Shown here: positions 47,575 through 56,751 of the stretch, piece after piece
Position numbering within the stretch: the stretch's first letter is position 1
How the letters are laid out: each line of letters begins with the position of its first letter
DNA from: Pseudomonas oryzihabitans NBRC 102199
GTDB taxonomy: Bacteria; Pseudomonadota; Gammaproteobacteria; Pseudomonadales; Pseudomonadaceae
NCBI RefSeq assembly: GCF_000730625.1
Contig: NZ_BBIT01000014.1
Location: forward strand, 1-64,000
DNA: 64,000 nucleotides
Direction: 5' to 3'
The notes under the pieces: generated by a model
Databases searched by the model: none
Told to the model about the DNA's origin: nothing
What the model saw: only the letters and a program-made list of their open reading frames with translations
Made by a program: the position numbers and the translations under genes

Positions 47575-48236
47575 GGCTGACGCTCCAGCAGATAGCCCAC
47601 CCCGCGCACGGTGCGGATCAGGCCGCTGTCGAGCTTCTTGCGCAGGTTGTGGATGAGCACTTCCAGGGTGTTGCCCGAGGCGGCTTCCTGCCAGCCATAG
47701 AGGGTATTGCTCAGGCGCTCGCGGGTGATGACGGCGCCCGGCCGCAACAGCAGCTGGTGCAGCAGCTGGTATTCCATGGGCGTCACCACCACCTCGGCGC
47801 CGCGGTAGTGCACCACCTGGCTGGCCGGGTCGAGGCTGATGCCGGCGTGCTCCAGCAGTGGTTGCGCGCGGCCACAGCTGCGGCGGATCAGGGCGCGCAG
47901 GCGCGCCTTGAGTTCGTCCAGGTCGCAGGGCTTGACCAGGTAGTCGTCGGCGCCGGCATCCAGGCCCTGGATACGATCGGCCTTGGCGTCGCGGGAGGTG
48001 AGCACCAGCACCGGCACCTGGCCGTCGGGCTGGCTGCGCAGGCGGCGCAGCAGGTCGAGGCCGTCGAGGCGCGGCAGGCCCAGGTCCAGCAGCACCAGGT
48101 CGAAGCGCTCGGCGGCCAGGGCGTGTTCGGCGGCCAGGCCGTCGGCCACCCAGTCCAGGGTATAGCCCTCGCCGCGCAGGGCCATGCGGATGCCCTGGGC
48201 CAGGGCCGCATCGTCTTCCACCAGCAGTACCCTCAC
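47571..48236 (-). CDS. OmpR-family response regulator (QseB/PmrA/BqsR-like)
   Basis: A 221-residue regulator: receiver with VEDDAALAQGIRMAL, phosphoacceptor in LVLLDLGLPRLDG, LTSRDAK and VKPCDLDEL, then an OmpR winged helix (VVVTPMEYQLLHQLLLRPGAVITRERLSNTLYGWQEAASGNTLEVLIHNLRKKL, followed by RTVRGVGYLL). Upstream, between it and the divergent PepSY gene, lies a CTAAG-N6-TTAAG box; an equal element precedes the membrane phosphoethanolamine-transferase-like gene at 50420, so both are likely targets. Confidence 0.93.
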   Translation of the reverse strand: MRVLLVEDDAALAQGIRMALRGEGYTLDWVADGLAAEHALAAERFDLVLLDLGLPRLDGLDLLRRLRSQPDGQVPVLVLTSRDAKADRIQGLDAGADDYLVKPCDLDELKARLRALIRRSCGRAQPLLEHAGISLDPASQVVHYRGAEVVVTPMEYQLLHQLLLRPGAVITRERLSNTLYGWQEAASGNTLEVLIHNLRKKLDSGLIRTVRGVGYLLERQP

Positions 48237-48309
48237 GACCGCGTTCCTCTCGTTTTGAAGGCTCTAGCCCGCCATCATCGCTGGCGTCCTGGCGCAGCGG
48301 CAGGGGCAA

Positions 48310-48345
48310 CTGTTACCGGGCGTTGCATCCTAAGACTGCATTAAG
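48310..48345 (+). promoter_or_regulatory. Shared response-regulator element, copy A
   Basis: CTGTTACCGGG (48310-48320), nine variable bases, then CTAAG-ACTGCA-TTAAG (48330-48345). The second part is a direct repeat near the BqsR consensus TTAAG-N6-TTAAG; read in reverse it is CTTAAT-N5-CTTAG, near the PmrA box. The same layout with equal spacing recurs at 50293-50328. Confidence 0.75.
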
Positions 48346-48389
48346 CTTCGCCGTCGAGTCTGGCCACTCCCATCACGAGGAGTGTCGCC

Positions 48390-48656
48390 ATGCGCCGCCT
48401 GTTGCTGCCGTTGCTGTTCGCAAGTCCCCTGGCCCTCGCCGCCGAACCCCAGTGCACCCAGGCGGACAAGTCCACCTGGCAGGACGCCGAGAAATTCCAG
48501 GCGCAGCTGCGTGACCAGGGCTACGAGATCAAGAAATTCAAGATCACCAAGGGCAACTGCTACGAGATCTACGGCTTCGACAAGGACAGGCGCAAGGTCG
48601 AGATCTATCACGATCCGGTGAGCGGCAAGGCGGTCAAGAGCGAGATCGGCAGCTGA
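48390..48656 (+). CDS. Secreted PepSY-domain protein
   Basis: An 88-residue protein with signal peptide MRRLLLPLLFASPLALA and a single PepSY-type domain: FQAQLRDQGYEIKKFKITKGNCYEIYGFDKDRRKVEIYHDPVSGKAV. Two cysteines in the mature part could form a disulfide. Small periplasmic PepSY proteins often sit beside two-component systems and cytochrome b561 genes, as here; a role in modulating redox or metal sensing is suspected. Its stop overlaps the next start (TGATG). Regulated, by inference, by the adjacent response regulator. Confidence 0.85.
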   Translation: MRRLLLPLLFASPLALAAEPQCTQADKSTWQDAEKFQAQLRDQGYEIKKFKITKGNCYEIYGFDKDRRKVEIYHDPVSGKAVKSEIGS

Positions 48657-49200
48657 TGAAGACGGCGACCGTGCGGCTCTGGGATCCCCTGGTGCGGCTG
48701 TTCCACCTGTCGGTCGCCGCCGCCTTCTTCGCCAACTACTTCTTCAACGAGAAGGGCGCCTTCTGGCATCGCTGGATCGGCTATTACGCCTGTGCCTGGC
48801 TGCTGGTGCGCCTGGTCTGGGGCTTCGTCGGCCCGCGCAGCGCGCGCTGGAGCGACTGCTGGCCGACCCGCGCGCGGCTGGGTGCCCATCTGCGCGATCT
48901 CTGGCAGGGGCGGCCCCATCACCGCCTCGGCCATTCGCCGCTGGGCGCCCTGGTGATGCTGCTGATGATGGCCGCCATCGGCGGCCTGGGCGTCACCGGC
49001 TTCCTCATGCGCGAGGTGGATGCCCTCTGGGGCGCCGACTGGCCCGAGGACCTGCACGCCTGCTTCGCCAACGGCCTGCTGGCGCTGGTCTGCCTGCATG
49101 CCGTGGCCGCCGTGGTGGAAAGCCTGAGGGTAGGCGACAACCTGCCGTTGTCGATGCTGACCGGTCGCCGCCGCCCGCTGGAGGAGTCGTCCCCGCGCGA

Positions 49201-49204
<4 letters not shown>
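48656..49204 (+). CDS. Cytochrome b561-family membrane protein
   Basis: A 182-residue, four-helix di-haem-type cytochrome b domain: LWDPLVRLFHLSVAAAFFANYFF and FWHRWIGYYACAWLLVRLVWGFVG supply two histidines, LVCLHAVAAVVES a third in the last helix. This subgroup (HupC/CyaA-like cytochrome b/b6) passes electrons across the inner membrane. It is translationally coupled to the PepSY gene and converges with the CDF exporter, the two stop codons sharing CTAG. Confidence 0.88.
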
Positions 49205-50175
<971 letters not shown>

Positions 50176-50228
50176 CTACAGGTCTCCGGAGCATTGAGGA
50201 GGCAGTGGGCACGGGCCCTTCGCTGACG

Positions 50229-50259
50229 ATCCTGAAGCCTGAAGTGACTTCAGGGTCAA
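50229..50259 (-). promoter_or_regulatory. MerR-type promoter of the CDF exporter
   Basis: Minus strand TTGACC (50259-50254), 19-bp spacer, CAGGAT (50234-50229). A 17-bp near-perfect palindrome CCTGAAGTGACTTCAGG (50238-50254) fills the spacer. Lengthened 19-bp spacers with such palindromes are the hallmark of CadR/ZntR/MerR-activated promoters. Confidence 0.75.
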
Positions 50260-50292
50260 GCGGATCGGGCAGTCAGCTGACCCCTTGGTCAT

Positions 50293-50328
50293 CTGTTACC
50301 GGGCATGAGTTGCTAAGACTTCATTAAG
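50293..50328 (+). promoter_or_regulatory. Shared response-regulator element, copy B
   Basis: CTGTTACCGGG (50293-50303), nine variable bases, CTAAG-ACTTCA-TTAAG (50313-50328): same parts, order and spacing as copy A at 48310-48345. It precedes the leader ORF and the phosphoethanolamine-transferase-like gene. Confidence 0.75.
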
Positions 50329-50372
50329 GTTCGCCCCTCAGGGTAGCGGCTCCCTGTCGCCGGAGCCCGCTC

Positions 50373-50420
50373 ATGATCGCCTTCCCCAGTCTCCCTTCGC
50401 GCAGGCGCCGGGCGCCCTGA
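50373..50420 (+). CDS. Putative 15-residue leader ORF
   Basis: ATG 50373 follows CGGAG and encodes MIAFPSLPSRRRRAP, then TGA whose last base is the A of the next ATG (TGATG). It contains four consecutive arginine codons. It may couple translation of the membrane enzyme, which lacks a ribosome-binding site of its own. Peptide function, if any, unknown. Confidence 0.45.
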   Translation: MIAFPSLPSRRRRAP

Positions 50421-52093
50421 TGCTGCTCGCTGCCTTCTCCCGCCCCCGCGCTTCGGGCTGGCGACCCTGGCGCAATCTGCTGCTACTGAGCAGTCTGAGT
50501 TGCCTGCTGTTGCTGGCCGACGACTTCCTGCAGCAAAGCTTCACGCCAAACAACCGCGCCGAGTTGGAAGCGGGCTATGTGGCCGCGCTCTGGGTGTTCA
50601 GCCTGGCGCTCTGGCTGAGCAATCTGCCGCGCCTAGCGGCGTTCATCCTGCTGGGGTTCGCCCTGATGCAGCTGCTGCAGCTGGGCAACCTGAGTTTCTT
50701 CGGCGAGCCGCTCAGCGCCATCGACATCCAGGCCCTGCTGGGCGACACCGCGGAGGTGCGCCAGACGCTGTGGCTCAGTCTGCCCGAACACTGGCCGGTG
50801 CTGCTGTGCGTGGGGCTGCCCTATGGACTGCTGATCGCCCTGCATCTCCAGCTGCCCGGCCGGGTGCCGCTGCCGGCCAGTCGCTGGGCGCTGATCCTGA
50901 TCGCCGCGGTGCTGCTGTCCAAACCCTATCGCGCCACCTATCGCAACCTCGATGCCTTCGTGCCCAGCCCCGCGCGCAGCGGGCTGCACAACAGCCTCAA
51001 CGCCTTTTCCGCCTGGGCGGTGCGCCTGGCCGGGCGTGACGACGTCGTCCTGCCGCCCACCGCCTATGCGCCCTATGGACTGGCCCCGGTGCCCAGCAGC
51101 GCGCGGCACGTCTGGCTGGTGGTGGCCGATTCCCTGCGCAGCGATCGCCTGGGCGCCTTTGGCTATGCGCGCGATACCACGCCACAGCTGTCGGCCTATC
51201 TGGCGGCCAATCCCCAGACGCTGATCCGCCCCGGCGTGGCGGCAGGGGTGGCCACCGATGTGAGCCTGCCCTACCTGCTCAATCCGATCCGCGAACCGGG
51301 CCAGGACGGGCGCCTGCGCAGCGGCGAGATCAACCTGTTTCGCTTCGCCCAGGCCGCCGGCTTTCGCACCCACTGGCTGTCGTCCCAGGAGTCCAAGTTG
51401 CTGGCGCACCTGGGCAGTCGCCATCTGGACGTCGCCATCACCCGCGAGGACCATCCGCTGCGCTTCCTGCAGCGCCAGGACCGTGCCCTGCTGGAAATCC
51501 TCGACGAACAGCGGTGGGCGCCGCGCAACTTCGTGGTGCTCAACCTGCGCACCGCGCACCTGCCCTATGCGCAGAATTATCGCCACGAGGACACCCCGCC
51601 GCCCTGGCCGGATAGCGGGGCCGAGGGCCAGGCCAATGCCTATGACAATTCCCTGCACTATCTCGACGGCCTGCTCGCCGAGATCCTCGCCGACTTCGAC
51701 CGCCTGGACGGCGAGCGCTATCTGATCATCACCGGCGACCATGGCCAGCGACTGGGGGAGGGCGGTCACTGGGGGCACAACGACCTGGTGCCCGAGGTCA
51801 GCGACGTGCCGGTGATCGTGGTGGCGCGGGACGCACCGCCCCAACCCCTGGCCGAGCTGCAGGGCGAGCGCTGGATCAGCCACTACGAGGCCGGCAGCTG
51901 GCTGGCAGAGCGGCTGGGGACCCGCATCGACAATCCCAATCGCCGCCCCGACGAGTACTTCGTCCATGGCAAGCTGCTGTTCAGCGACAATTTCGTGCAG
52001 CGTGTCTGCGAATCGCCCACCGGCCTGGTGCACCAGCCGCCGCAGCAGCTGAGCACCCTGCTGCTGGATACCTCGGTGGCGCCCTGCGGTTAG
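50420..52093 (+). CDS. Sulfatase-family membrane phosphoethanolamine-transferase-like protein
   Basis: A 557-residue inner-membrane enzyme: four or five N-terminal helices (about 20-180) and a periplasmic sulfatase/alkaline-phosphatase-fold domain. Sites: VWLVVADSLRSDRLGAFGYARDTTP (first metal Asp), GVATDVSLPYLL (threonine-type nucleophile region), NLRTAHLPYAQNY and YLIITGDHGQRLGEGGHWGHNDL (Asp-His and His ligands). It resembles lipid A or glycan phosphoethanolamine/glycerophosphate transferases (EptA/LtaS/OpgB group). Its upstream element is shared with the two-component locus at 46-48 kb, consistent with PmrA/BqsR-type control of lipid A modification. ATG 50420 overlaps the stop of a 15-codon leader ORF. 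Confidence 0.82.
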   Translation: MLLAAFSRPRASGWRPWRNLLLLSSLSCLLLLADDFLQQSFTPNNRAELEAGYVAALWVFSLALWLSNLPRLAAFILLGFALMQLLQLGNLSFFGEPLSAIDIQALLGDTAEVRQTLWLSLPEHWPVLLCVGLPYGLLIALHLQLPGRVPLPASRWALILIAAVLLSKPYRATYRNLDAFVPSPARSGLHNSLNAFSAWAVRLAGRDDVVLPPTAYAPYGLAPVPSSARHVWLVVADSLRSDRLGAFGYARDTTPQLSAYLAANPQTLIRPGVAAGVATDVSLPYLLNPIREPGQDGRLRSGEINLFRFAQAAGFRTHWLSSQESKLLAHLGSRHLDVAITREDHPLRFLQRQDRALLEILDEQRWAPRNFVVLNLRTAHLPYAQNYRHEDTPPPWPDSGAEGQANAYDNSLHYLDGLLAEILADFDRLDGERYLIITGDHGQRLGEGGHWGHNDLVPEVSDVPVIVVARDAPPQPLAELQGERWISHYEAGSWLAERLGTRIDNPNRRPDEYFVHGKLLFSDNFVQRVCESPTGLVHQPPQQLSTLLLDTSVAPCG

Positions 52094-52172
52094 GGCCGCG
52101 GCCGTCTTACCCTTGGCCTCGGGGCGCCGCTACACTGCCGGCGCCTCTTCATCTCAGTCGCAGGATCCCGTC

Positions 52173-52715
52173 ATGCCTTCCGCTTCCTCTGTTTCCCGCT
52201 ATGTGCACAGCGCCCGGCTGCTGCACTGGCTCATGGCCCTGCTGGTATTGCTGGCCTATGTGCTGATCCTCAACCGCGGGCAGTTCGAGCGGGGCTCGCT
52301 GGAGCGCCAGTGGGTGACGCTCAGCCATTTCTGGGTGGGCCTGCTGGTCCTGGCGCTGGTCTTGCCGCGGCTGCTGGTGCGCCACCGCCATCCGGTACCG
52401 CCGATCACGCCGCCGCTGACGCGAAGTCTGGAGGCCGTCGGCCGACTGACCCACTACGCGCTCTATGCCTTTCTGCTGGCCCAGCCGCTGCTCGGGCTGT
52501 TCACCGTCTGGCTGACCATCGGCGCGGTCAAGATCCCGTCCAGCACCTGGGCGCTGCCTTCGCCCTTCCCGGTGGACCCGGCACTGGCGAAGACGCTCAA
52601 GGGCGTGCACCTCTGGCTCGGCAAGGCCTTCTACTGGGTGATCGGCCTGCACCTGCTGGCCGCGCTCTGGCATCACCTGGTGCGCAAGGACGACACCCTG
52701 AAGCGCATGCTTTAA
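52173..52715 (+). CDS. Cytochrome b561
   Basis: A 180-residue, four-helix cytochrome b561 of the CybB type: SRYVHSARLLHWLMALLVLLAYVL and LSHFWVGLLVLALVLPRLLVR give the first haem histidines, LTHYALYAFLLAQPLLGLF and VHLWLGKAFYWVIGLHLLAALWHHLVRKDDTLKRML the others. It moves electrons from ubiquinol or superoxide in the inner membrane. AGGA lies upstream of ATG 52173. It converges with the beta-propeller gene, the stop codons overlapping as TTAA. Confidence 0.93.
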   Translation: MPSASSVSRYVHSARLLHWLMALLVLLAYVLILNRGQFERGSLERQWVTLSHFWVGLLVLALVLPRLLVRHRHPVPPITPPLTRSLEAVGRLTHYALYAFLLAQPLLGLFTVWLTIGAVKIPSSTWALPSPFPVDPALAKTLKGVHLWLGKAFYWVIGLHLLAALWHHLVRKDDTLKRML

Positions 52716-53548
52716 CGCGGGTAGAGGGCGATGATGCGGTCGCGACCGCCTTCGGCCAGCAGATAGCCGTCGCCCCGCGGCAGCAAGGCCTGGGGCGCGC
52801 GCAGGAAGGTCAGGATGGCGCGCGGGGCCGACTGGCGATCCCAGAGCAGCAGACGGGCGCGGTGGGTGGAGTCTTCGCTGATCCACAGGCCGCGGCGGTC
52901 GCAGAGCAGAAAGCTCGGCTCGCGCAGATCGCGCAGCGCCGGCGGATCCCGGCCATCGTCGCTCAGCTGGCGCACCAGGCCGCGGGATTTCTCGGTATAG
53001 AAGGCACTGCCGTCCGGGCAGCGGGTAAAGGACTCCGCCTCGTCCAGGTGGTCGCGCAGTACGGTCAGGCTGCCATCGGCGGCGTCGTAGCGCAGCAGGC
53101 GGCCGGCCCCCTTGCGGTCTTCCACGGCATAGAGCCGCTTGCCTTCGGCCCAGAGCCCCTGGGCGTTGATACCGGTGAAGAGATCGCGACTGCCGGCGGC
53201 GTCGAACCAGCGGATGGGATGGGTGCCGCCTTCCTGGCTGTAGACGAAGCCGTCCTGGTAGGGCACCAGGCCGTCGGGCTTGTACAGCCCCTCGCTGAGC
53301 ACGCTGCGCCGGCCCTGGGCATCGATGCGCAGCAGCCGGCCCTTGCCATCCTTGAGTTCTTCCGCGGTGAGCAGGGCATCGCCCTGCCAGGCCAGGGCGC
53401 TGGCCTTGGCGATGTCGGCATGGGCCACTTCGTAGCGCCAGCCGGGAGCGGCCTGGGCCGGCCAGAAGCGCTGCCAGGCGAGAAAGCCCAAGGCGGCCAG
53501 CAGCAGAGCGGCCAGGACGAGGAGGGCGCTACGCCAGAGGCGAGCCAT
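52712..53548 (-). CDS. Membrane-anchored beta-propeller protein (SMP-30/NHL-like)
   Basis: A 278-residue protein: one N-terminal transmembrane anchor (LWRSALLVLAALLLAALGFLAW) and a periplasmic domain of six or so beta-propeller blades with repeating DG..L..YD-type turns (GRLLRIDAQGRRSVLSEGL, KPDGLVPYQDGFVYSQEGG, GRLLRYDAADGSLTVLRDHL). Resembles SMP-30/strictosidine-synthase-like propellers, without a confident enzymatic site. Its ATG shares one base with the mntP stop (TGATG), so it is cotranslated with the manganese exporter under the same riboswitch. Function unknown. Confidence 0.75.
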   Translation of the reverse strand: MARLWRSALLVLAALLLAALGFLAWQRFWPAQAAPGWRYEVAHADIAKASALAWQGDALLTAEELKDGKGRLLRIDAQGRRSVLSEGLYKPDGLVPYQDGFVYSQEGGTHPIRWFDAAGSRDLFTGINAQGLWAEGKRLYAVEDRKGAGRLLRYDAADGSLTVLRDHLDEAESFTRCPDGSAFYTEKSRGLVRQLSDDGRDPPALRDLREPSFLLCDRRGLWISEDSTHRARLLLWDRQSAPRAILTFLRAPQALLPRGDGYLLAEGGRDRIIALYPR

Positions 53549-54120
53549 CAGCTGGCAACGGCGGCCAGGTGTTCATGCAGGATGGCCGCGCCGATCACGA
53601 TCAGCACCACGCCACCGAGCATTTCCGCGCGCTTGCCGACCAGATTGCCCATCACCCGGCCCAGCATCACCCCGGTGGTGACCATGATCATGGTGGCGAG
53701 GCCGATGGCCAGGGCGGCGGTGATGATGTTGACGTCGATGAAGGCCAGGCCCACGCCCACGGCGAGGGCATCGATGCTGGTGGCCACGGCGGTCAGGGCC
53801 AGCAGCATGAAGGAATGCTGGCGGGGCTTTTCTTCCTCGGCCTCGGGCGCACCGAAGCCGGCCCAGATCATGCGCAGGCCGAGCACGGTGAGCAGGGTGA
53901 AGGCGATCCAGTGATCCCAGGGCTGGACGTACTGGGCGGCGGTGAGGCCGACGGCCCAGCCGATTACCGGGGTGATGGCTTCGATGACGCCAAAGATGGC
54001 GCCGGTGCGCAGGGCTTCGCGCAGGCAGGGCTTGTGCAGGCTGGCGCCCTTGCCGACCGCGGCGGCGAAGGCATCGGTGGACATGGCGAAGGCCAGAAAC
54101 ATCAGGGAAGCGGGGTTCAT
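53548..54120 (-). CDS. mntP: Manganese efflux pump MntP
   Basis: A 190-residue, six-helix exporter of Mn2+. Family motifs: [18 protein letters not shown] in helix 1 and [20 protein letters not shown] in helix 4, each with the conserved aspartate of the ion path, plus [12 protein letters not shown] and [23 protein letters not shown] 54120. A yybP-ykoY manganese riboswitch lies 65 bp upstream, which strongly supports the substrate. The downstream beta-propeller gene is translationally coupled. Confidence 0.96.
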   Translation of the reverse strand: MNPASLMFLAFAMSTDAFAAAVGKGASLHKPCLREALRTGAIFGVIEAITPVIGWAVGLTAAQYVQPWDHWIAFTLLTVLGLRMIWAGFGAPEAEEEKPRQHSFMLLALTAVATSIDALAVGVGLAFIDVNIITAALAIGLATMIMVTTGVMLGRVMGNLVGKRAEMLGGVVLIVIGAAILHEHLAAVAS

Positions 54121-54184
54121 CGTGACAGCGCCGGCCGGGCTCGATCCACAAGACATCCCCGCACGCCCGGCTTGGCGCGGTGAT

Positions 54185-54293
54185 GCCTCTGGTCTCGCCA
54201 ACCCTGACTGGCTGTCCTGACCACGGCGGTTGCCGAGTATGTTGATCAGGACGCTTTCCACCGCGGTGGAAGCAGGCTACTCCCCAAAGAGGC
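54185..54293 (-). ncRNA. yybP-ykoY manganese riboswitch
   Basis: Read on the minus strand: closing stem GCCTCT (54293-54288) with AGAGGC (54190-54185); conserved GGGGAGTAGC (54285-54276); a hairpin TTCCACCGCGGTGGAA; CATACTCGG in the second Mn-binding loop; and GGCGAGACC (54199-54191) before the closing strand. These are the signature loops of the yybP-ykoY class. It opens mntP expression when Mn2+ is high. A later GCCGGGC/GCCCGGC pair may be the expression platform. Confidence 0.93.
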
Positions 54294-54620
54294 CGCCACC
54301 TTACCCATCCGGATAGAGAAAGTCTATCTTGTAGATAGTTCTAATATATATAGCCTTGGCTAAATCTTCTGCCGTCGAGTCCTCCAAAAGCGCCGATGAA
54401 TCCTCTGCAGGGCGCGCTCTTACTGGATTGGGGGCTCGGCACAGGATGCTGTGGGAGACGGCTGTCGGCTACCGGTGCCCTGCGCGGACGTCGCCCAGGG
54501 ATGCCCGGAGGTCGCTTGCTCCCGCCGAGCAGGGCGGGAAGCGTGCCCTCACTGGTCGCGAGGCCGAGCGCCAGCCCGTCGCCCATGATGGCGCTCTGCC
54601 GTCCCCGTTTCGTCATGCCG
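54294..54620. other. Intergenic region between the mntP leader and the pst operon
   Basis: Contains an AT-rich stretch at 54315-54350 with inverted repeat CTATCT-TGT-AGATAG, probably in the mntP promoter on the minus strand. Overlapping short open frames on both strands at 54340-54630 have no family resemblance. No gene called. Confidence 0.5.
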
Positions 54621-54638
54621 CTGACACTTAATTGTCAC
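54621..54638 (+). promoter_or_regulatory. PHO box upstream of pstS
   Basis: CTGACAC-TTAA-TTGTCAC: two 7-bp half-sites with a four-base AT spacer, 48 bp before the pstS start. Matches the PhoB-binding consensus with one or two changes per half-site. Expected to activate pstSCAB under phosphate limitation. Confidence 0.8.
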
Positions 54639-54686
54639 ATTTCGGCAATAGCCTAGCGCCAGCCCTCACTAGGTAATGGAGCCACC

Positions 54687-55700
54687 ATGAAACGCACGTT
54701 CAGCCTCTCTCTGTTGTTGTCGGCCTTTTGCCTGAGCACCGCCGCTCACGCCGTGGATGTCACGGGCGCCGGCTCGAGCTTCGTCTTCCCCGTTCTGTCG
54801 AAGTGGTCGCAAGGCTTCAGCGAGAAGACTGGCAACCGTATCAACTACCAGTCCATCGGCTCCGGCGGCGGCATCGCCCAGATCAAGGCCGGCACCGTGG
54901 ACTTCGGCGCCACCGACGCCCCCATGAGCACCGACGACCTGCAGAAGGGCGGTCTGGGCCAGTTCCCGACCATCATCGGCGGCATCGTGCCGGTGATCAA
55001 CGTGGATGGCATCGAGCCCGGCAAGCTGAAGCTCGACGGTCCGACCATGGCCAAGATCTTCATGGGCGAGATCAAGACCTGGAACGACCCGGCCATCGCC
55101 GCGCTGAACCCCGGCATGAAGCTGCCCGAGGGCGCCATCACCGTGGTGCGTCGTTCCGACGGCTCGGGCACCTCCTACAACTTCACCAACTACCTGGCCA
55201 AGGTCAGCCCGGAGTGGAAGGAGAAGTACAACTTCGGCACCACCGTCAACTGGCCGGTCGGTGTGGGTGGCAAGGGTAACGAGGGTATCGCCGCCTACGT
55301 GAAGCAGATCAAGGGCTCCATCGGCTACGTCGAGTACGCCTATGCGCTGACCAACAAGATGACCCATGTGCAGCTGAAGAACGCCGCCGGCAACTTCGTG
55401 CAGCCCGAAGCCAAGAGCTTCCAGGCCGCCGCCGCCACCGCCGACTGGAAGAGCGCCAAGGACTTCAACCTGCTGATGACCAACGCCCCGGGCGCCGACG
55501 CCTGGCCGATCACCGCCACCACCTGGATCGTGATGTACAAGGAACCCAAGAACGAAGAGCGCAGCAAGGTCGCCTTCGACTTCTTCAAGTGGTCCCTGGA
55601 GCATGGCCAGAAGGATGCCGCGGCCCTGGATTACGTCCCGGTCCCGGACACCCTGGTCAAGCAGATCGAAGGCTACTGGGCGTCCGACTTCAAGAAGTAA
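54687..55700 (+). CDS. pstS: Phosphate ABC transporter substrate-binding protein PstS
   Basis: A 337-residue periplasmic phosphate-binding protein with signal peptide MKRTFSLSLLLSAFCLSTAAHA. Phosphate-site motifs: VTGAGSSFVFPVLSKWSQGF, SIGSGGGIAQIKAGTVDFGATDAPMS, and VRRSDGSGTSYNFTNYL; these match the E. coli PstS type and not the divergent PstS typical of P. aeruginosa. First gene of pstSCAB, preceded by a PHO box. It delivers phosphate to the PstCA channel. Confidence 0.97.
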   Translation: MKRTFSLSLLLSAFCLSTAAHAVDVTGAGSSFVFPVLSKWSQGFSEKTGNRINYQSIGSGGGIAQIKAGTVDFGATDAPMSTDDLQKGGLGQFPTIIGGIVPVINVDGIEPGKLKLDGPTMAKIFMGEIKTWNDPAIAALNPGMKLPEGAITVVRRSDGSGTSYNFTNYLAKVSPEWKEKYNFGTTVNWPVGVGGKGNEGIAAYVKQIKGSIGYVEYAYALTNKMTHVQLKNAAGNFVQPEAKSFQAAAATADWKSAKDFNLLMTNAPGADAWPITATTWIVMYKEPKNEERSKVAFDFFKWSLEHGQKDAAALDYVPVPDTLVKQIEGYWASDFKK

Positions 55701-55776
55701 GCACGCCTGTCCCGCCGCCTGGATCCCCTGGGGTCCAGGCGGTTTCGCGCGTCCTTCCAGGTAGACGGAAAGCTCC

Positions 55777-56751
55777 ATGACCGACCAGACCCTGCCCCTC
55801 TCCGCCGCTCAGGAACAGCGCATCCGCCGGGATACCCGCGCCGATGTCTGGTTCCGCCGGCTGCTGTTTTCCGCCGCGCTGCTGGTACTGCTGGTACTGG
55901 TCGGCGCCGCCGCGTCCACCCTCTGGGGCGGTCGCCACGCCTTCATGACCTTTGGCCTGGACTTCATCACCTCGGCCGAATGGGATGTCGGGGCCGAGAA
56001 GTTCGGCGCCCTGGTGCCCATCTACGGCACCCTGATGACCTCCTTCATCGCCCTGCTGCTGGCCGTGCCCACCGCCTTCGGCATCGCCCTGTTCCTCTCC
56101 GAGATCGCCCCCACCTGGCTGCGCGGTCCGGTGGCCACGGCGGTGGAACTGCTGGCCGGTATCCCCTCGATCATCTACGGCATGTGGGGCCTGTTCGTCT
56201 TCGGCCCCTTCATGGCCGCGCACATCTCGCCCTTCATCAACGACTACCTCGGCGCCATCCCGGTGATCGGGGTGCTGTTCCAGGGGCCGCCGCTGGGCAT
56301 CGGCATGCTGACCGCCGGCATCATCCTGGCGATCATGATCCTGCCCTTCATCACCTCGGTGATGTACGAGGTGTTTCGCAGCGTGCCGGCGCAGCTCAAG
56401 GAATCGGCCTATGCGCTGGGCTCCACCACCTGGGAAGTCTGCTGGGACATCGTGCTGCCCTACACCCGCTCGGCGGTGGTCGGCGGCGCCTTCCTCGGCC
56501 TGGGCCGTGCCCTGGGCGAGACCATGGCGGTGACCTTCGTGCTGGGCAACGCCCACCAGTTCTCCCTCTCGCTGATGATGCCGAGCAGCTCCATCGCCTC
56601 GGTGATCGCCAACGAATTCAACGAGGCCTATACCGATCTGCACCGCTCTTCGCTGATCGCCCTGGGCTTTTTGCTGTTCGTGGTGACCTTCTTCGTGCTG
56701 CTGGCGGCACGGCTGATGCTGACGCAACTGTCGCGCAAGGCAGGTAACTGA
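55777..56751 (+). CDS. pstC: Phosphate ABC transporter permease PstC
   Basis: A 324-residue inner-membrane permease with six main helices and the binding-protein-dependent transport loop GSTTWEVCWDIVLPYTRSAVVGGAFLGLGRALGETMAVTFVLGN. Pairs with PstA to form the phosphate channel. Starts 76 bp after pstS; its TGA overlaps the pstA ATG (TGATG), indicating coupled translation. Confidence 0.97.
   Translation: MTDQTLPLSAAQEQRIRRDTRADVWFRRLLFSAALLVLLVLVGAAASTLWGGRHAFMTFGLDFITSAEWDVGAEKFGALVPIYGTLMTSFIALLLAVPTAFGIALFLSEIAPTWLRGPVATAVELLAGIPSIIYGMWGLFVFGPFMAAHISPFINDYLGAIPVIGVLFQGPPLGIGMLTAGIILAIMILPFITSVMYEVFRSVPAQLKESAYALGSTTWEVCWDIVLPYTRSAVVGGAFLGLGRALGETMAVTFVLGNAHQFSLSLMMPSSSIASVIANEFNEAYTDLHRSSLIALGFLLFVVTFFVLLAARLMLTQLSRKAGN

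Noticed and set aside
46213-48309. Single 698-codon frame covering kinase and regulator genes
   Set aside because: The first third is the wrong frame of the response regulator; the kinase begins at 47574 with an ATGA overlap.
54341-54631. Overlapping 91-codon frames on both strands
   Set aside because: No recognisable motif, opposing frames over the same bases, located in the mntP/pst promoter region.
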